The notes: generated from the sequence alone by a model not told the origin. 57,708 nucleotides of DNA from an uncultured Peptococcaceae bacterium (GCA_937976375.1 CALJRU010000039.1:1-57708); one strand, 5' to 3'; positions 1 to 8,802 are shown, numbered from the stretch's first letter. Made by a program: numbers and translations.

Positions 1-14
1 TGACAATAGAAATA

Positions 15-48
15 CCCCCAATAATTCGGATGTCCAAATTATTGGGGG
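15..48 (-). terminator. Hairpin downstream of jag
   Basis: A perfect 12-bp inverted repeat (CCCCCAATAATT at 15-26, AATTATTGGGGG at 37-48) lies just after the jag stop codon on the minus strand. The minus-strand sequence beyond it (TATTTCTATT) is only moderately T-rich, so termination of the rpmH-to-jag operon is likely but not certain. Confidence 0.6.
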
Positions 49-79
49 CACTACATCATTTTAAGAGCGCTTTATTTTT

Positions 80-904
80 TTAGTCTTCAACAATAACCAC
101 GCGACGATGTGGTTCGTTGCCTTCGCTGTAGGAGGTCACACCTTTGACCTTTTCTACAGTGATATGGATGATGCGGCGTTCTGCAGCATTCATCGGGCTG
201 AGAGTCACACGGCGATGGGTGCGGCGGCATTTTTCTGCCATGCGCATAGCCAGATTTTCCAGCTTTTCAGCCTGGCGTTCGCGGTAATTTTCAACATCAA
301 AGATGACACCACGATGATTTTCCAGCTTGCCGTTGATGACCAAACTCATCAAAAACTGAATGGCATTGAGGGTTTCCCCATGGCGGCCAATCAAAATCCC
401 AACACGTTCACCCGTCACATCGAAACGAATGGTGTTGTCTTCTTCGCTGACATTGATGACAGCATCGTCCACGTTCAACGCTTTGAAAATTGGCCCTAAG
501 AAAGCCAAGCCGACTTCTTCTGCCGTAACAGCATCCCCACTGACGGCTTCCGCTTCGGCAACAGCTTCTGACATGAAGCTTTCGTCTTTCATTGCAGTGC
601 TGAGGTCTTCAACAATGATCTCAGTCTCTTCTTCTTCCGGTTCTGCTGGTGCAACCACCTGTACCGGTTCTTCTTCTTTGACAGCAGTCTCTGCCTGAAC
701 AGGTTCCGGCGTTTCAACCGCCACATCTGGCACATTCTTGTTCACTTCGATGATGGCGTCTTTGCTGCCAATGCCGAAAATGCCGCGGCTAGGTTCTTGG
801 ATGACCGTATAGCCGTTTTTTTCAGCATCTATTTTCCAAATATCCGCCGCCTTTTTAATGGCTTCTTCCACTGTTTTGGCGGTGATCTTCATCTTTTCAA
901 TCAT
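80..904 (-). CDS. jag: Jag/KhpB family RNA-binding protein
   Basis: Single-stranded-RNA-binding protein of the Jag (KhpB, SpoIIIJ-associated) family, which in other Bacillota works with KhpA and affects cell division and elongation. The 274-residue product has the family order: an N-terminal Jag_N domain (about 5-55, with RGIFGIGSKDA), an acidic Glu/Pro/Val linker (about 60-130), a KH-like domain with a GRHGETLNAIQFL GxxG-type loop near 172, and a C-terminal R3H domain with RRIIH at about 243-247. The ATG at 904 is preceded by AGGGGGA at good spacing; a second in-frame ATG four codons in is less well placed. It is last in the rpmH-rnpA-yidD-yidC-jag operon, 31 bp after yidC. Confidence 0.93.
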   Translation of the reverse strand: MIEKMKITAKTVEEAIKKAADIWKIDAEKNGYTVIQEPSRGIFGIGSKDAIIEVNKNVPDVAVETPEPVQAETAVKEEEPVQVVAPAEPEEEETEIIVEDLSTAMKDESFMSEAVAEAEAVSGDAVTAEEVGLAFLGPIFKALNVDDAVINVSEEDNTIRFDVTGERVGILIGRHGETLNAIQFLMSLVINGKLENHRGVIFDVENYRERQAEKLENLAMRMAEKCRRTHRRVTLSPMNAAERRIIHITVEKVKGVTSYSEGNEPHRRVVIVED

Positions 905-935
905 TTACTAAATTCCCCCTGCAAAATCAAAACGG

Positions 936-1823
936 TTATTTTGATTTCTTTGGCGCCTGATAGGTGGCATTGCTGCCTTCTTTGCTTGGCGCCTGGTACT
1001 TCGCGTCGCGTTTTTTCGCCTTGTGTTCGTTTTTCAGCTGTTGTTTGGTCTTCTTCTTGGATGGATTCTGACCGCGCTTCTTTTCCTGTTCTTTTTCTTT
1101 TTCGCGCTCAGCAAGACGCGCTGCACGTTCTTCAGCACGCTTTGCCAATTCTTTTTTACGAATACGGTTCACAAGGAGCTGCTGGAAGACCATGAAACCA
1201 GAAGTGGTCAGCCAGTAAATAACAAGCCCGCTAGGCATTTGGGTTGCCGAGAAGAACATGATCAATGGCATGACATAGAGCATCATTTTCATGGTCATAT
1301 TCATCGGATTGGATGGATCGGTTGACTGTGGATTGATGCTCATCGCAATTTTCTGCTGAATAAACATGATGATACCAAGAGCGATCGGCAACACGAAGGT
1401 TGGATCGTTGTCATTCAGGCTGTTGATCCAGAAGAAATTGGCATGATCGGTGAACTGATAGCCGCGGATGGCATAGAACAAAATATAGAGAATAGGCAGC
1501 TGAATCAGGATTGGCAAGCAGCCTGCTGCCGGTTTGACATTGTACTCCTGATAGAGCTTCATCATCTCTTCACTGAGCTTTTCGCGGTTGTTGGCATATT
1601 TCTGCTGCAGCTGCTGCAGCTCTGGCTGGATCTCGGTCATCCCAAGCATGGATTTCATCTGCATGATGGTAAGTGGCAACAAGATCACACGGACAATCAA
1701 ACCCAAAATAATAATTGCCAATGCGTAGCTTGGAAAACCAACGGCTGCCGTCAATTGATACAACCCATGGATAAATTGTGTAAAAATATTAACTAAAGTG
1801 CTCAAATGGAGCCTCACTCGCAC
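936..1823 (-). CDS. yidC: YidC/OxaA membrane protein insertase
   Basis: Membrane insertase that helps Sec-dependent and Sec-independent proteins enter the cytoplasmic membrane. The 295-residue sequence has about five membrane segments, the conserved groove arginine (Arg45 in GLIVRVILLPLTI), the cytosolic hairpin (about 60-100, rich in Gln/Lys/Glu), and a basic C-terminal tail (about 220-295) typical of ribosome-binding YidC2-type proteins. There is no lipoprotein-type signal before the first membrane helix, unlike SpoIIIJ. The start is uncertain: GTG at 1823 is the first codon after an in-frame stop, but the strong TTAGGAGGTG lies about 16 bp upstream, further than usual; a GTG two codons later and a TTG six codons later are alternatives. 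Confidence 0.92.
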   Translation of the reverse strand: MRVRLHLSTLVNIFTQFIHGLYQLTAAVGFPSYALAIIILGLIVRVILLPLTIMQMKSMLGMTEIQPELQQLQQKYANNREKLSEEMMKLYQEYNVKPAAGCLPILIQLPILYILFYAIRGYQFTDHANFFWINSLNDNDPTFVLPIALGIIMFIQQKIAMSINPQSTDPSNPMNMTMKMMLYVMPLIMFFSATQMPSGLVIYWLTTSGFMVFQQLLVNRIRKKELAKRAEERAARLAEREKEKEQEKKRGQNPSKKKTKQQLKNEHKAKKRDAKYQAPSKEGSNATYQAPKKSK

Positions 1824-1867
1824 ACGGCGACGAGGCGTTCACCTCCTAAGGGCCGATTCTGGTAAAT

Positions 1868-2092
1868 TTAAGGTACCGGGTCGTAGCCACCCTTGGAAAA
1901 CGGGTTGCAGCGGAGAATGCGCCACAGGGCCAGAGCTCCGCCTTTGATAACGCCGTATTTTGTGATGGCTTCATATGCGTAAGCCGAACAAGTCGGCACA
2001 AAACGGCATGTCGGCCCGCCCTTCATGGCGGACAGATACTGCTGATAAAAACGGATCATGGCTAACAGCCCGTTTTTAATGAGAGGTTTCAT
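1868..2092 (-). CDS. yidD: YidD membrane insertion efficiency factor
   Basis: Small membrane-associated protein thought to assist YidC-dependent insertion. The 74-residue product contains the family hallmarks: YQxYLS near the N-terminus, the CRFVPTCSAYAYEAI cysteine motif, and the C-terminal GG-x(5)-RILRCNPFSKGGYDPVP block. I place the start at ATG 2092 (MKPLIKNG), which matches the usual N-terminus; a TTG seven codons upstream is possible but has no better ribosome binding site. The gene overlaps the end of rnpA by 17 bp, as is common, and sits between rnpA and yidC. Confidence 0.92.
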   Translation of the reverse strand: MKPLIKNGLLAMIRFYQQYLSAMKGGPTCRFVPTCSAYAYEAITKYGVIKGGALALWRILRCNPFSKGGYDPVP

Positions 2093-2420
2093 AAATACCG
2101 CTTCTTTCCGCAAGCTTCAGAAATTCTTTTTCTAAAGCATGATAGTCCAGGGTGACGATGTCCTTACGGGCCACCACCACCACATCATAGGCACGGAAAC
2201 CTTCCCAGTGCAGACGCACGATCTCGGAAAGGCGCCGTTTGTAACGATTTCTCACATGCGCCTTGCCAACTTTTTTCGAGAGCGAAAAGCCAAATCTGGC
2301 ATGACCACAGTCATTTTTCTTCATATAGATCACCATATAGGCATTGGCCTTCGATTGTTTATGATGGTAGATATGAGAAAATTCATCTCTCTTTTTGATT
2401 CTTCTTGACGAAGCAAGCAT
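2076..2420 (-). CDS. rnpA: Ribonuclease P protein component
   Basis: Protein subunit of RNase P, which with the RNA subunit removes 5' leaders from pre-tRNAs. The 114-residue length is normal. The RNR signature appears as KVGKAHVRNRYKRRL (about residues 50-64), preceded by FGFSLSKK and an N-terminal substrate-leader-binding aromatic patch (FSHIYHHKQSK). It lies between rpmH and yidD on the minus strand, the standard bacterial order. Confidence 0.95.
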   Translation of the reverse strand: MLASSRRIKKRDEFSHIYHHKQSKANAYMVIYMKKNDCGHARFGFSLSKKVGKAHVRNRYKRRLSEIVRLHWEGFRAYDVVVVARKDIVTLDYHALEKEFLKLAERSGIYETSH

Positions 2421-2512
2421 GTTTTCACACCCTTTTTTGACAATAAAGATAAAAAAGGCCTGATCCGAACGATGAAGGCCTTCTTATCTCTATCTCAAGT
2501 GTCTTTTCACAA

Positions 2513-2647
2513 TTACGCGCTGAGCACTTTTCTTCCTTTTGCTCTTCTTCTCTTTAAGACATTGCGACCAGTTTTGGAAAGCATTCTTCTACGGAAGCCA
2601 TGAACGCGTTTGTGTTTCTTATTCTTTGGCTGATATGTGCGTTTCAT
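2513..2647 (-). CDS. rpmH: 50S ribosomal protein L34
   Basis: Ribosomal protein L34, 44 residues, starting MKRTYQPKNKKHKRVHGF and ending KGRKVLSA, an essentially canonical L34 rich in Lys and Arg. The ATG at 2647 has AGGAGGTG five bases upstream on the minus strand. It is the first gene of the leftward operon from oriC. The rnpA start follows 92 bp later, so the two are probably co-transcribed, as in other bacteria. Confidence 0.97.
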   Translation of the reverse strand: MKRTYQPKNKKHKRVHGFRRRMLSKTGRNVLKRRRAKGRKVLSA

Positions 2648-2683
2648 ATTCACACCTCCTGACCTAGTTTACATGCATTTATC

Positions 2684-2712
2684 AATTTACTATAGAGACG
2701 TTCATTTGTCAA
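2684..2712 (-). promoter_or_regulatory. rpmH promoter
   Basis: On the minus strand a perfect -35 TTGACA (2707-2712) is followed after 17 bp by TAAATT (2684-2689), 36 bp before the rpmH start codon. The -10 is imperfect, and an overlapping TATAGT also exists, but the position fits the main promoter of the rpmH operon. Confidence 0.6.
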
Positions 2713-3051
2713 GATTTTTAGCGATATTTACGCGATTTTTTGCGCTTTTACGCATTATTTTCTTTTATCTTTTCTTTGTGCCGCCGCAAGCAGAAAAAAT
2801 TCTTTCTATTCGCCGCGTGCTGTCATTTCTTTCTATAGAATAGATGTTTTTCTGTCGTCGCTCCCAATCATCCTCGACGGCCGCTGTTTTCTGCCAGCGA
2901 TGACAGCCATCGCTGTGCGCTGACGAATGATCGTTCGACAGCGACGCGTCAACAGCGATGTTTTTTTCGCCACATCGTTTTGCGCACAACACACCCCATT
3001 TTCCACTCTTTCTGGGTAAAACTGTCGAAAACCGAGTGTTTTCATCAACAT

Positions 3052-3463
3052 TTTTCCACACCTTTTGCCACTTTTCCACACAAAAACTGTGGAAAAGTGT
3101 ATATCTGGCCCTTGACGGCGCTGGCGCCTACTAGAAAGGGTGACTGTTTATTTTTTGTTGAAATCCCTGGGCATTCTTTTTTTACCGCTTATGAAAAAAA
3201 ATTTCGTTTGTGGAAAAGTTTTTTTTTAACTCTTTGGATATGTGGAAAACTTTCTCGTACTCAACGAAAATGGGGAAAAGTCCGCCTCTTTTCTCAGAGA
3301 AGCGCTGAAAAAGGTGTTGAAAACTCTGTGGAAAAGTCCATTTTTAATCCACAGAGCGCGCTTTGCAGAGGGTGCCAAAATAAAATTTGTATGCTATGAT
3401 TAAGAAAGCACAAAAAATGCTGCGATTTTTTCCACAAGGCCGTCATCCACAAGATGTGGAAAA
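3052..3463. other. oriC part 1: DnaA-box cluster upstream of dnaA
   Basis: At least eight 9-mers matching TTTTCCACA or its complement lie at 3052-3060, 3072-3080, 3088-3096, 3209-3217, 3241-3249, 3327-3335, 3428-3436 and 3455-3463, plus TCATCCACA at 3443-3451. They are in both orientations. This matches the upstream half of bipartite Bacillota origins (incAB of B. subtilis) and probably also serves dnaA autoregulation. The rest of the 851-bp gap (2713-3051) holds no gene that I can support; it is pyrimidine-rich on the plus strand near 2700-2830. Confidence 0.9.
3373..3400 (+). promoter_or_regulatory. Candidate dnaA promoter
   Basis: TATGAT at 3395-3400 carries an upstream TG (TGCTATGAT), an extended -10. 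The -35 is weak (TGCCAA at 3373-3378). Two DnaA boxes lie between it and the dnaA ribosome binding site (GGAGG at 3487-3491), which would allow repression by DnaA itself. Confidence 0.4.
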
Positions 3464-3498
3464 CGCACATTATTGTATAGTATTTTGGAGGAACCACT

Positions 3499-4926
3499 AT
3501 GGAACAACGTTATATGCAAGCATGGCAGACCGCCATTCTGAAAATGCAGGATGAAGTCAGTCCCTTCGTCTTTGACGCCTGGTACAGAGATCTGATGCCC
3601 ATCGATTTCGTCAATAACCAGTACGTGGTCGAAGTCAACAACGACACCATGCTTCTCGGACTTACTCAGCAGGGCTTTGGGGATTCCCTGCTGCGCTGGG
3701 TGAAAATGGCGCTGGGTGACGACAAAGCGGAGATCCAATTTTTGAACAGCGAAGACGCCGCGCTTTTCCGCACCCGCATGGCTGCTATTAAAGAAAACAC
3801 TGCCAGCTATGGCACACCAACCAGCGACAGCATCTTTGACAACATGGCTTGTTCGCTCAACACAGCACCACGCCTGGAAGTGCTGGACGGACACCGCCTG
3901 CAGCCGAACTACACCTTTGACACCTTCGTCATCGGCAAGAACAACGAACAGTGCCGTGCCCTGTGCAAAGCCATCGCCGACGACATGAGCCGCGATCTCA
4001 ACTGCAACAAGAGCATCAACCCGCTCTTTATTTATGGAAACTCCGGCCTTGGCAAAACACACTTGCTCAACGCCATCGCCTTCCAAATTCTGCAGGCACA
4101 GCCGGAAGCAAAGATCAAGTTCACCACCTGCGAAAACTTCGTCAACGAATATATCGCATCCATCAATCCTAACCAAAACTCGGCGCCGGCCTTCCGCAGC
4201 AAATATCGCAACGTGGATGTGCTGCTTATCGATGATATCCAGTTCCTGACCGGTAAAGAAGGGACCCAGGAAGAGTTCTTCCATACCTTCGAAGAACTGC
4301 GCAACAACAACCGCCAGATCATCATCACATCCGATAAACTGCCACGCGAGATTCCGGATCTTGAAGAACGCCTCGTCACCCGTTTTGAAGGCGGCGTGCT
4401 CTCCAACATCCAGGTGCCAAACGTCGAAACCCGTATCGCCATCCTGCAAAAGAAAGCAGAAATGGAAAACGCCGTCGTTGACAACCGCATCATCGAATAC
4501 ATCGTCGACAACGTCGCCGTCAACATCCGTACCCTGGAAGGCGCGCTGCAGACCGTCATCAGCACGGCCCGCATCTCCAATCAGCCGATCACATTGGAAT
4601 TGGCTGAACGCACCATCAAAAACAAGGTGGCTCACGAAAAACACCTGACCCAGGACATCATCATCACCAAGGTCTGCGAATACTACGGCCTGTCCCGAGA
4701 AAAGATGATGGGCACCAGCCGCAAGAAAGACGTGCTTCTGCCACGCCAGGTATCGATGTATTTCTGCCGCAGCCTCTTGGCGATGAGCCTGCCAGCCATT
4801 GGCAAGCTCTTCCGCAAAGACCACAGCACCGTCTCCAATGCCATCGACAAAATCGAAGAAGGCATGCAGCAAGACCCACTCCTGCAGAGCGATATCCACA
4901 ACATTCGCCGGGCCATCGAATCGTAA
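3499..4926 (+). CDS. dnaA: Chromosomal replication initiator DnaA
   Basis: AAA+ ATPase that binds DnaA boxes at oriC, opens the duplex and loads the helicase. The 475-residue protein has domain I (about 1-85), a linker, the AAA+ core with Walker A GNSGLGKTH (about 180-188) and Walker B LLIDDIQF (about 242-249), the sensor region EIPDLEERLVTRFEGG, and domain IV helix-turn-helix with FRKDHSTVSNAIDKIEE near the C-terminus (DHTTV-type signature, here DHSTV). The start is ATG 3499 after TTGGAGGAACC. DnaA-box clusters flank the gene on both sides, so it is embedded in a bipartite oriC. Confidence 0.98.
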   Translation: MEQRYMQAWQTAILKMQDEVSPFVFDAWYRDLMPIDFVNNQYVVEVNNDTMLLGLTQQGFGDSLLRWVKMALGDDKAEIQFLNSEDAALFRTRMAAIKENTASYGTPTSDSIFDNMACSLNTAPRLEVLDGHRLQPNYTFDTFVIGKNNEQCRALCKAIADDMSRDLNCNKSINPLFIYGNSGLGKTHLLNAIAFQILQAQPEAKIKFTTCENFVNEYIASINPNQNSAPAFRSKYRNVDVLLIDDIQFLTGKEGTQEEFFHTFEELRNNNRQIIITSDKLPREIPDLEERLVTRFEGGVLSNIQVPNVETRIAILQKKAEMENAVVDNRIIEYIVDNVAVNIRTLEGALQTVISTARISNQPITLELAERTIKNKVAHEKHLTQDIIITKVCEYYGLSREKMMGTSRKKDVLLPRQVSMYFCRSLLAMSLPAIGKLFRKDHSTVSNAIDKIEEGMQQDPLLQSDIHNIRRAIES

Positions 4927-5436
4927 TCCACAGCAACATGCAAAATTCTGTTGATAATATGCAGTACATGCAGCTGGGGAAAACTTAAAGGAATAATCGG
5001 ACGAAAATCCGAGTTTTCCACTGTTTTCCCATGACAAAACGACGCGCCCTTGGGATTTCTGTGGAAAACCTGCAAAAATCCGTTAAAATCGTTGAATTTA
5101 TCCACAGTTTTTTCCACAGTTCCGGTTTTATTGTGGATAAATCCACAGACAAACGGTCTGTTTTGGTCAACAGCGTCAATGGTCCATCGTTTCTCACATG
5201 ACAAAAAGAAGAAACCGCAAACCTGCATATTCATGCATGGTATGCATTCTGTTGAATTTTTATTCATTCTCAATTCACAAGTTTTTCCACCAAAATGTTT
5301 TCCACATGTGGACGAGCGTGGAAAACGCATCGCGTTGTGGAAGTTGTTGAAAACTGCCCTTCTCAATCCAAAGGCTTTTAGAAAGGAAAAAGCCCGCGCC
5401 CAGAGCGGGTTTGACCCAGTTTTCAACGAATCCACA
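4924..5436. other. oriC part 2: DnaA-box cluster between dnaA and dnaN
   Basis: This 564-bp intergenic region holds consensus boxes TTATCCACA at 5098-5106 and TGTGGATAA at 5132-5140, the variants TTTTCCACA at 5110-5118 and 5298-5306 and TGTGGAAAA at 5060-5068, and weaker copies at 4924-4932 (TAATCCACA) and 5428-5436 (GAATCCACA). It contains no gene. It corresponds to the unwinding half (incC) of B. subtilis-type origins. Confidence 0.9.
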
Positions 5437-5470
5437 GGCACTACTACTACGACTACTATAAATATATTAT
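5428..5470 (+). other. DnaA-trio array and AT-rich unwinding element
   Basis: A DnaA box (GAATCCACA, 5428-5436) is followed by a short GC step (GGC), then CTA-type triplets at 5441-5458 (CTACTACTACGACTACTA) and an AT-rich stretch (TAAATATATTATAG). This is the order described for the bacterial basal unwinding system: DnaA box, GC-rich cluster, then DnaA-trios read on the opposite strand as 3'-GAT repeats. The element ends about 20 bp before the dnaN start, so it abuts the dnaN ribosome binding site. Confidence 0.8.
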
Positions 5471-5490
5471 AGAAGGAGAAGAAGACCACC

Positions 5491-6612
5491 ATGAAATTTA
5501 CCGCCATAAAAGACAACTTGACGACGGGTTTAAACATCGTTCAGCGCGCTTTATCTGCTAAAAGCGTGCAGCCAATTCTCAGCGGTATTTATCTTTCCGC
5601 CCGCAATGGCCACCTCACCATGGTTGCCACCGATACCATCGAAAATGCCGGGCTGCGCATTCAATGCACGGTGCCCGTCGATGTGATTGAGGAAGGCGAT
5701 ACCGTTGTCAGCGGGAAATCATTCCGCGACTTCGTCATGCGCCTGCCAGACACCAACCTTTTATTTGAAAACACATCCTACAATGGTCAGGACAAAATGA
5801 CCATTCATTATGAAGAAAACGAAACCGAAATGATCGGCTGGCCAGGCTATGAATTTCCAAAGCCACCAAAAATGGACATCCTTCATTGCATGAGCATTTC
5901 TCAGGTGACCTTGTCGGATCTGGTGCGCCAGACTTCCTTTGCTGCCCGCAAGGAAGACCTGCGCCCAATTTTTACCGGCCTGCTCTTTGAAGTCAGCGGC
6001 AACGACCTCACCGTTGTTGGCACCGACTCTTTCCGCTTGGCCATGATGGAAGAAAAGGTCAACAACGAAAGCGGCGGCGACTTCCATGTCGTCATCCCTG
6101 TGCGCGCGCTTCAAGAAGTCATCAGCGTGGTGGAAGAAGACGCCATCATCCACATTTCTGTGACCAACAACCAGATCCTCTTTGAAAGCGGCGACGTGCA
6201 GATCACCAGCCAGCTCATCAAAGGCGAGTTCCCACCTTATCGTGCGGCCCTGCCAAAATCTCACACCACCCATTTCGACATCGACCGTGCGGCGCTGCGT
6301 TCCTCCATCGATCGTGCCACCCTTTTTGGGCGCGACCGCGACGGCACCTCGGTCATCCGTCTCCATATTGAAGGCGGCAAGCTCACCATCAAGACGGCAT
6401 CCGAACGTGGCCAGGTCAACGAAGCCCTGAACATCTACATGGAAGGCGACGAAGTCAATATCCTCTTCAACGCCAATTTCCTCACCGATGCGCTGACCAA
6501 GATGCACTACGACGCCCTTGACGTGGAAATGAGCGGTGACCTCGGCCCTTGTGTGTTCAAGCCAAAGAACGACGAACGCTATCTCTATCTGCTGCTGCCG
6601 CTGAGACAGTAA
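5491..6612 (+). CDS. dnaN: DNA polymerase III beta sliding clamp
   Basis: Ring-shaped processivity clamp that tethers the replicative polymerase to DNA. The 373-residue product starts MKFTAIKDNLTTGLNIVQRA and has the three repeated clamp domains; the C-terminus ends in the typical hydrophobic YLLLPLR region that contributes to the peptide-binding pocket. The ATG is preceded by AGAAGGAGAAGAAG. It follows the oriC unwinding element and is separated from recF by a single base, implying co-transcription and probably translational coupling. Confidence 0.97.
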   Translation: MKFTAIKDNLTTGLNIVQRALSAKSVQPILSGIYLSARNGHLTMVATDTIENAGLRIQCTVPVDVIEEGDTVVSGKSFRDFVMRLPDTNLLFENTSYNGQDKMTIHYEENETEMIGWPGYEFPKPPKMDILHCMSISQVTLSDLVRQTSFAARKEDLRPIFTGLLFEVSGNDLTVVGTDSFRLAMMEEKVNNESGGDFHVVIPVRALQEVISVVEEDAIIHISVTNNQILFESGDVQITSQLIKGEFPPYRAALPKSHTTHFDIDRAALRSSIDRATLFGRDRDGTSVIRLHIEGGKLTIKTASERGQVNEALNIYMEGDEVNILFNANFLTDALTKMHYDALDVEMSGDLGPCVFKPKNDERYLYLLLPLRQ

Positions 6613-6613
6613 G

Positions 6614-7738
6614 ATGATCCTCAAGGAACTCAGCCTCAAAGACTGGCGCAACTACGACGAGCAGACGCTCGCGCTCCATCCGACGCTGAATATTTTCCTT
6701 GGCCCAAACGGCCAGGGCAAAACCAATCTGCTCGAAAGCATTTATTATCTCTGCTACGGCAAAAACTTCCGCGGCAACAAGGACCGCGAGCTGGTACACT
6801 GGAACCGTCAGTATTTCCGGCTCGAGGCCCTTTTCATGCTCGACGAAACCAGCCGCACCCACCACCTGGAAATTTACTACGATGCTGTGCGCCGCAAAGC
6901 CATCAAGCTCAACGGCGTCAAATACGGCCGCCTGCGCAGTCTGCCGACGCGCCTGTCGGCAGTGCTCTTCACGCCTGACGACCTCGGTATCATCAAAGGC
7001 GGGCCTTCGGAGCGGCGGCGCTTCATCGACCGCGAGCTCGACGCCCTCTATGTTGACTACGACACCACCCGCCATTCCTACGAACGGGTGACCAGCCAGC
7101 GCGCCGAGCTTCTGCGCGACATTCGCCGCCATCGTGCCGACAAAAGCCTGCTCGTGCCCTGGAATCTCCAGCTGGTGGAGTTGGGCGTGCGCATGATTCG
7201 CCGGCGCATGGACCTGCTCGCCTTTCTCGTGCCGCAGGCACGGCGTGTGCATGCCTTTCTCACCGGAAACAAAGGCAGCTTCAACGTCACCTACCAATCC
7301 ACCTTGGGCCAGGTGCTGCACGAAGACGATGCCGCCATGAAGACCCACTTTCTCGATCTTCTGGCCGAAGTGGAGGACGAAGAAATTGCCCGCGGCGCCA
7401 GCCTCATCGGGCCTCACCGCGACGACCTTGTGTTTTACGAAAACGGCATCGACCTGCGCACCTATGGCAGCCAGGGGCAGCAGCGCACCGCCATCCTCTC
7501 CATGAAGATGGCCGCCATCGATGCCTACGAGCAGCATCTGAGCCAGAAACCGCTGCTCCTTCTGGACGACGTCATGAGCGAGCTCGACTTCGACCGCCAG
7601 CGCGCCGTCATGGAAATCGTCATCAAAAAGAAAATACAAACCTTCATCACCGGCACCGGCCTCGATTTCACCTTCAAGAATTTCGGCTACGACCCGGTGT
7701 TCCGGATCAATGAAGGGCATATTGTTGAACAAAAATAA
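6614..7738 (+). CDS. recF: DNA replication/repair protein RecF
   Basis: SMC-like ATPase that helps load RecA at single-strand gaps. The 374-residue protein has the Walker A motif GPNGQGKT (about 30-37), the ABC-type signature region GSQGQQRTAILSMKMA (about 290-305) and Walker B LLLLDDVMSELD (about 315-326). The ATG at 6614 begins one base after the dnaN stop codon. The small S4-domain gene (yaaA) often found between dnaN and recF in Bacillota is absent here. A strong terminator follows immediately. Confidence 0.96.
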   Translation: MILKELSLKDWRNYDEQTLALHPTLNIFLGPNGQGKTNLLESIYYLCYGKNFRGNKDRELVHWNRQYFRLEALFMLDETSRTHHLEIYYDAVRRKAIKLNGVKYGRLRSLPTRLSAVLFTPDDLGIIKGGPSERRRFIDRELDALYVDYDTTRHSYERVTSQRAELLRDIRRHRADKSLLVPWNLQLVELGVRMIRRRMDLLAFLVPQARRVHAFLTGNKGSFNVTYQSTLGQVLHEDDAAMKTHFLDLLAEVEDEEIARGASLIGPHRDDLVFYENGIDLRTYGSQGQQRTAILSMKMAAIDAYEQHLSQKPLLLLDDVMSELDFDRQRAVMEIVIKKKIQTFITGTGLDFTFKNFGYDPVFRINEGHIVEQK

Positions 7739-7768
7739 GCCAGCGCTAACAGACGCTGGCATTTTTTA
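7739..7768 (+). terminator. Terminator after recF
   Basis: GCCAGCG (7739-7745) and CGCTGGC (7754-7760) form a 7-bp GC-rich stem with an 8-base loop, followed by ATTTTTT. It begins at the recF stop codon and closes the dnaN-recF unit. Confidence 0.9.
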
Positions 7769-7807
7769 TGCCGCCGAATAACGATTCTTTATCAACATGC
7801 CTCTGCG

Positions 7808-7837
7808 TTGCCCTTGGCAGCGGCGATTTGTTATACT
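7808..7837 (+). promoter_or_regulatory. Promoter of the DMT transporter gene
   Basis: TTGCCC (7808-7813) and TATACT (7832-7837) are separated by 18 bp, 46 bp before the ATG at 7884. Moderate match to a vegetative sigma promoter. Confidence 0.5.
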
Positions 7838-7883
7838 GGCAGTAAACGACAGGCGCCTTGGCGCCGAATAAGGGGGATGAACG

Positions 7884-8765
7884 ATGAAGACAACATCGGT
7901 GGGGGTTTGTGCCCTGTTGATTTTGCTGCAGAGTGTGCTTTATGGCTTTGGTGACCCGATTTCCAAGGCGGCTTATGAGACGATGAGTGTGTATTCGCTG
8001 ATGACGGTGCGCTACACCATCGCGCTGGCGGCGCTGCTGCTTATTTTTGGCCGCCGCATTGTCAGCGGCGTGCGCGCGGTGCCGGTGCGTCTTTGGCTGG
8101 TGCCGTCGCTGTGCATTGCTGGCGGCTATGTGCTCAACAACATTGCCCTTAATCTCACCACCGCCACCTCGGCGACGTTTCTGCGCTCGATGGCAATCAT
8201 CCTCACACCGATCCTCGCTTTTCTCATTCATCGCACGCGCTACCGCTGGGTGCACATTCCTTTGCAGCTGCTCGTTGTGGTGGGGTTGTATCTTTTCTGT
8301 GGCGGTTTCTATGGCTTTGGCTTCGGCGAAATCGTCGGTCTTGGCTCGGCGGTGCTTTTGGCCGGCTCTCTCGTTGCCAGCGGCACGGCTATGCAGAAAA
8401 TGGACGCCCTTGCCCTCACCGCTGTGCAGGCCGCGGTCAGCATGATGATGGCCCTTGTCTGCGCCTTTCTCTTTGAAGGCGGACTGACCCTGCGCGGTGC
8501 TTCGCCTACAAACTGGGCCACCATCTTTTACCTCGCCCTTGCCTGCACCTTGCTGGGCTATCTTTTGCAGAACAAGGCCCTCGAAGGCATCTCTTCCCGC
8601 ACCGTTGCTTTGCTCCAATGCACGGCACCGGTGCTGACGGCGGTGTTCTCCTTCTTTCTCCTCGGCGAACGCCTCACCACCGCGGGCCTCATCGGTGCTG
8701 CTATCATCCTGCTCTGCGTCGTCGCCGAAACGCTCATCGATGCTCAGGACCCGGCGGACAGCTGA
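7884..8765 (+). CDS. DMT superfamily (EamA) transporter
   Basis: Predicted inner-membrane metabolite exporter of the drug/metabolite transporter superfamily; substrate unknown. The 293-residue sequence shows two EamA repeats with about ten hydrophobic helices: the first repeat covers about 5-135 (YGFGDPISKAAYETMSVYSLMTVRY), the second about 150-285 (VLLAGSLVASGTAMQK, then LGYLLQNKALEGISSRTVALLQCTAPVLTAVFSFFLLGE, the typical last-repeat motif). The ATG at 7884 follows AAGGGGGATGA. It has its own promoter and is the first of a group of accessory genes inserted between recF and gyrB. Confidence 0.85.
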   Translation: MKTTSVGVCALLILLQSVLYGFGDPISKAAYETMSVYSLMTVRYTIALAALLLIFGRRIVSGVRAVPVRLWLVPSLCIAGGYVLNNIALNLTTATSATFLRSMAIILTPILAFLIHRTRYRWVHIPLQLLVVVGLYLFCGGFYGFGFGEIVGLGSAVLLAGSLVASGTAMQKMDALALTAVQAAVSMMMALVCAFLFEGGLTLRGASPTNWATIFYLALACTLLGYLLQNKALEGISSRTVALLQCTAPVLTAVFSFFLLGERLTTAGLIGAAIILLCVVAETLIDAQDPADS

Positions 8766-8802
8766 GCGTGCAACGACAAAAAGCATACAAAGGAGTGAGG
8801 AC

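Noticed and set aside
3052..3463. Possible tRNA or structured RNA genes in the oriC gaps
   Set aside because: No cloverleaf or known RNA signature found; the content is explained by DnaA boxes.
3400..5037. 545-codon antisense frame opposite dnaA, and similar long antisense frames opposite gyrB (12298-13947), gyrA (14226-15587), recF (6557-7762) and others
   Set aside because: They mirror strong genes, have no ribosome binding sites, and result from codon bias that removes stops on the opposite strand.
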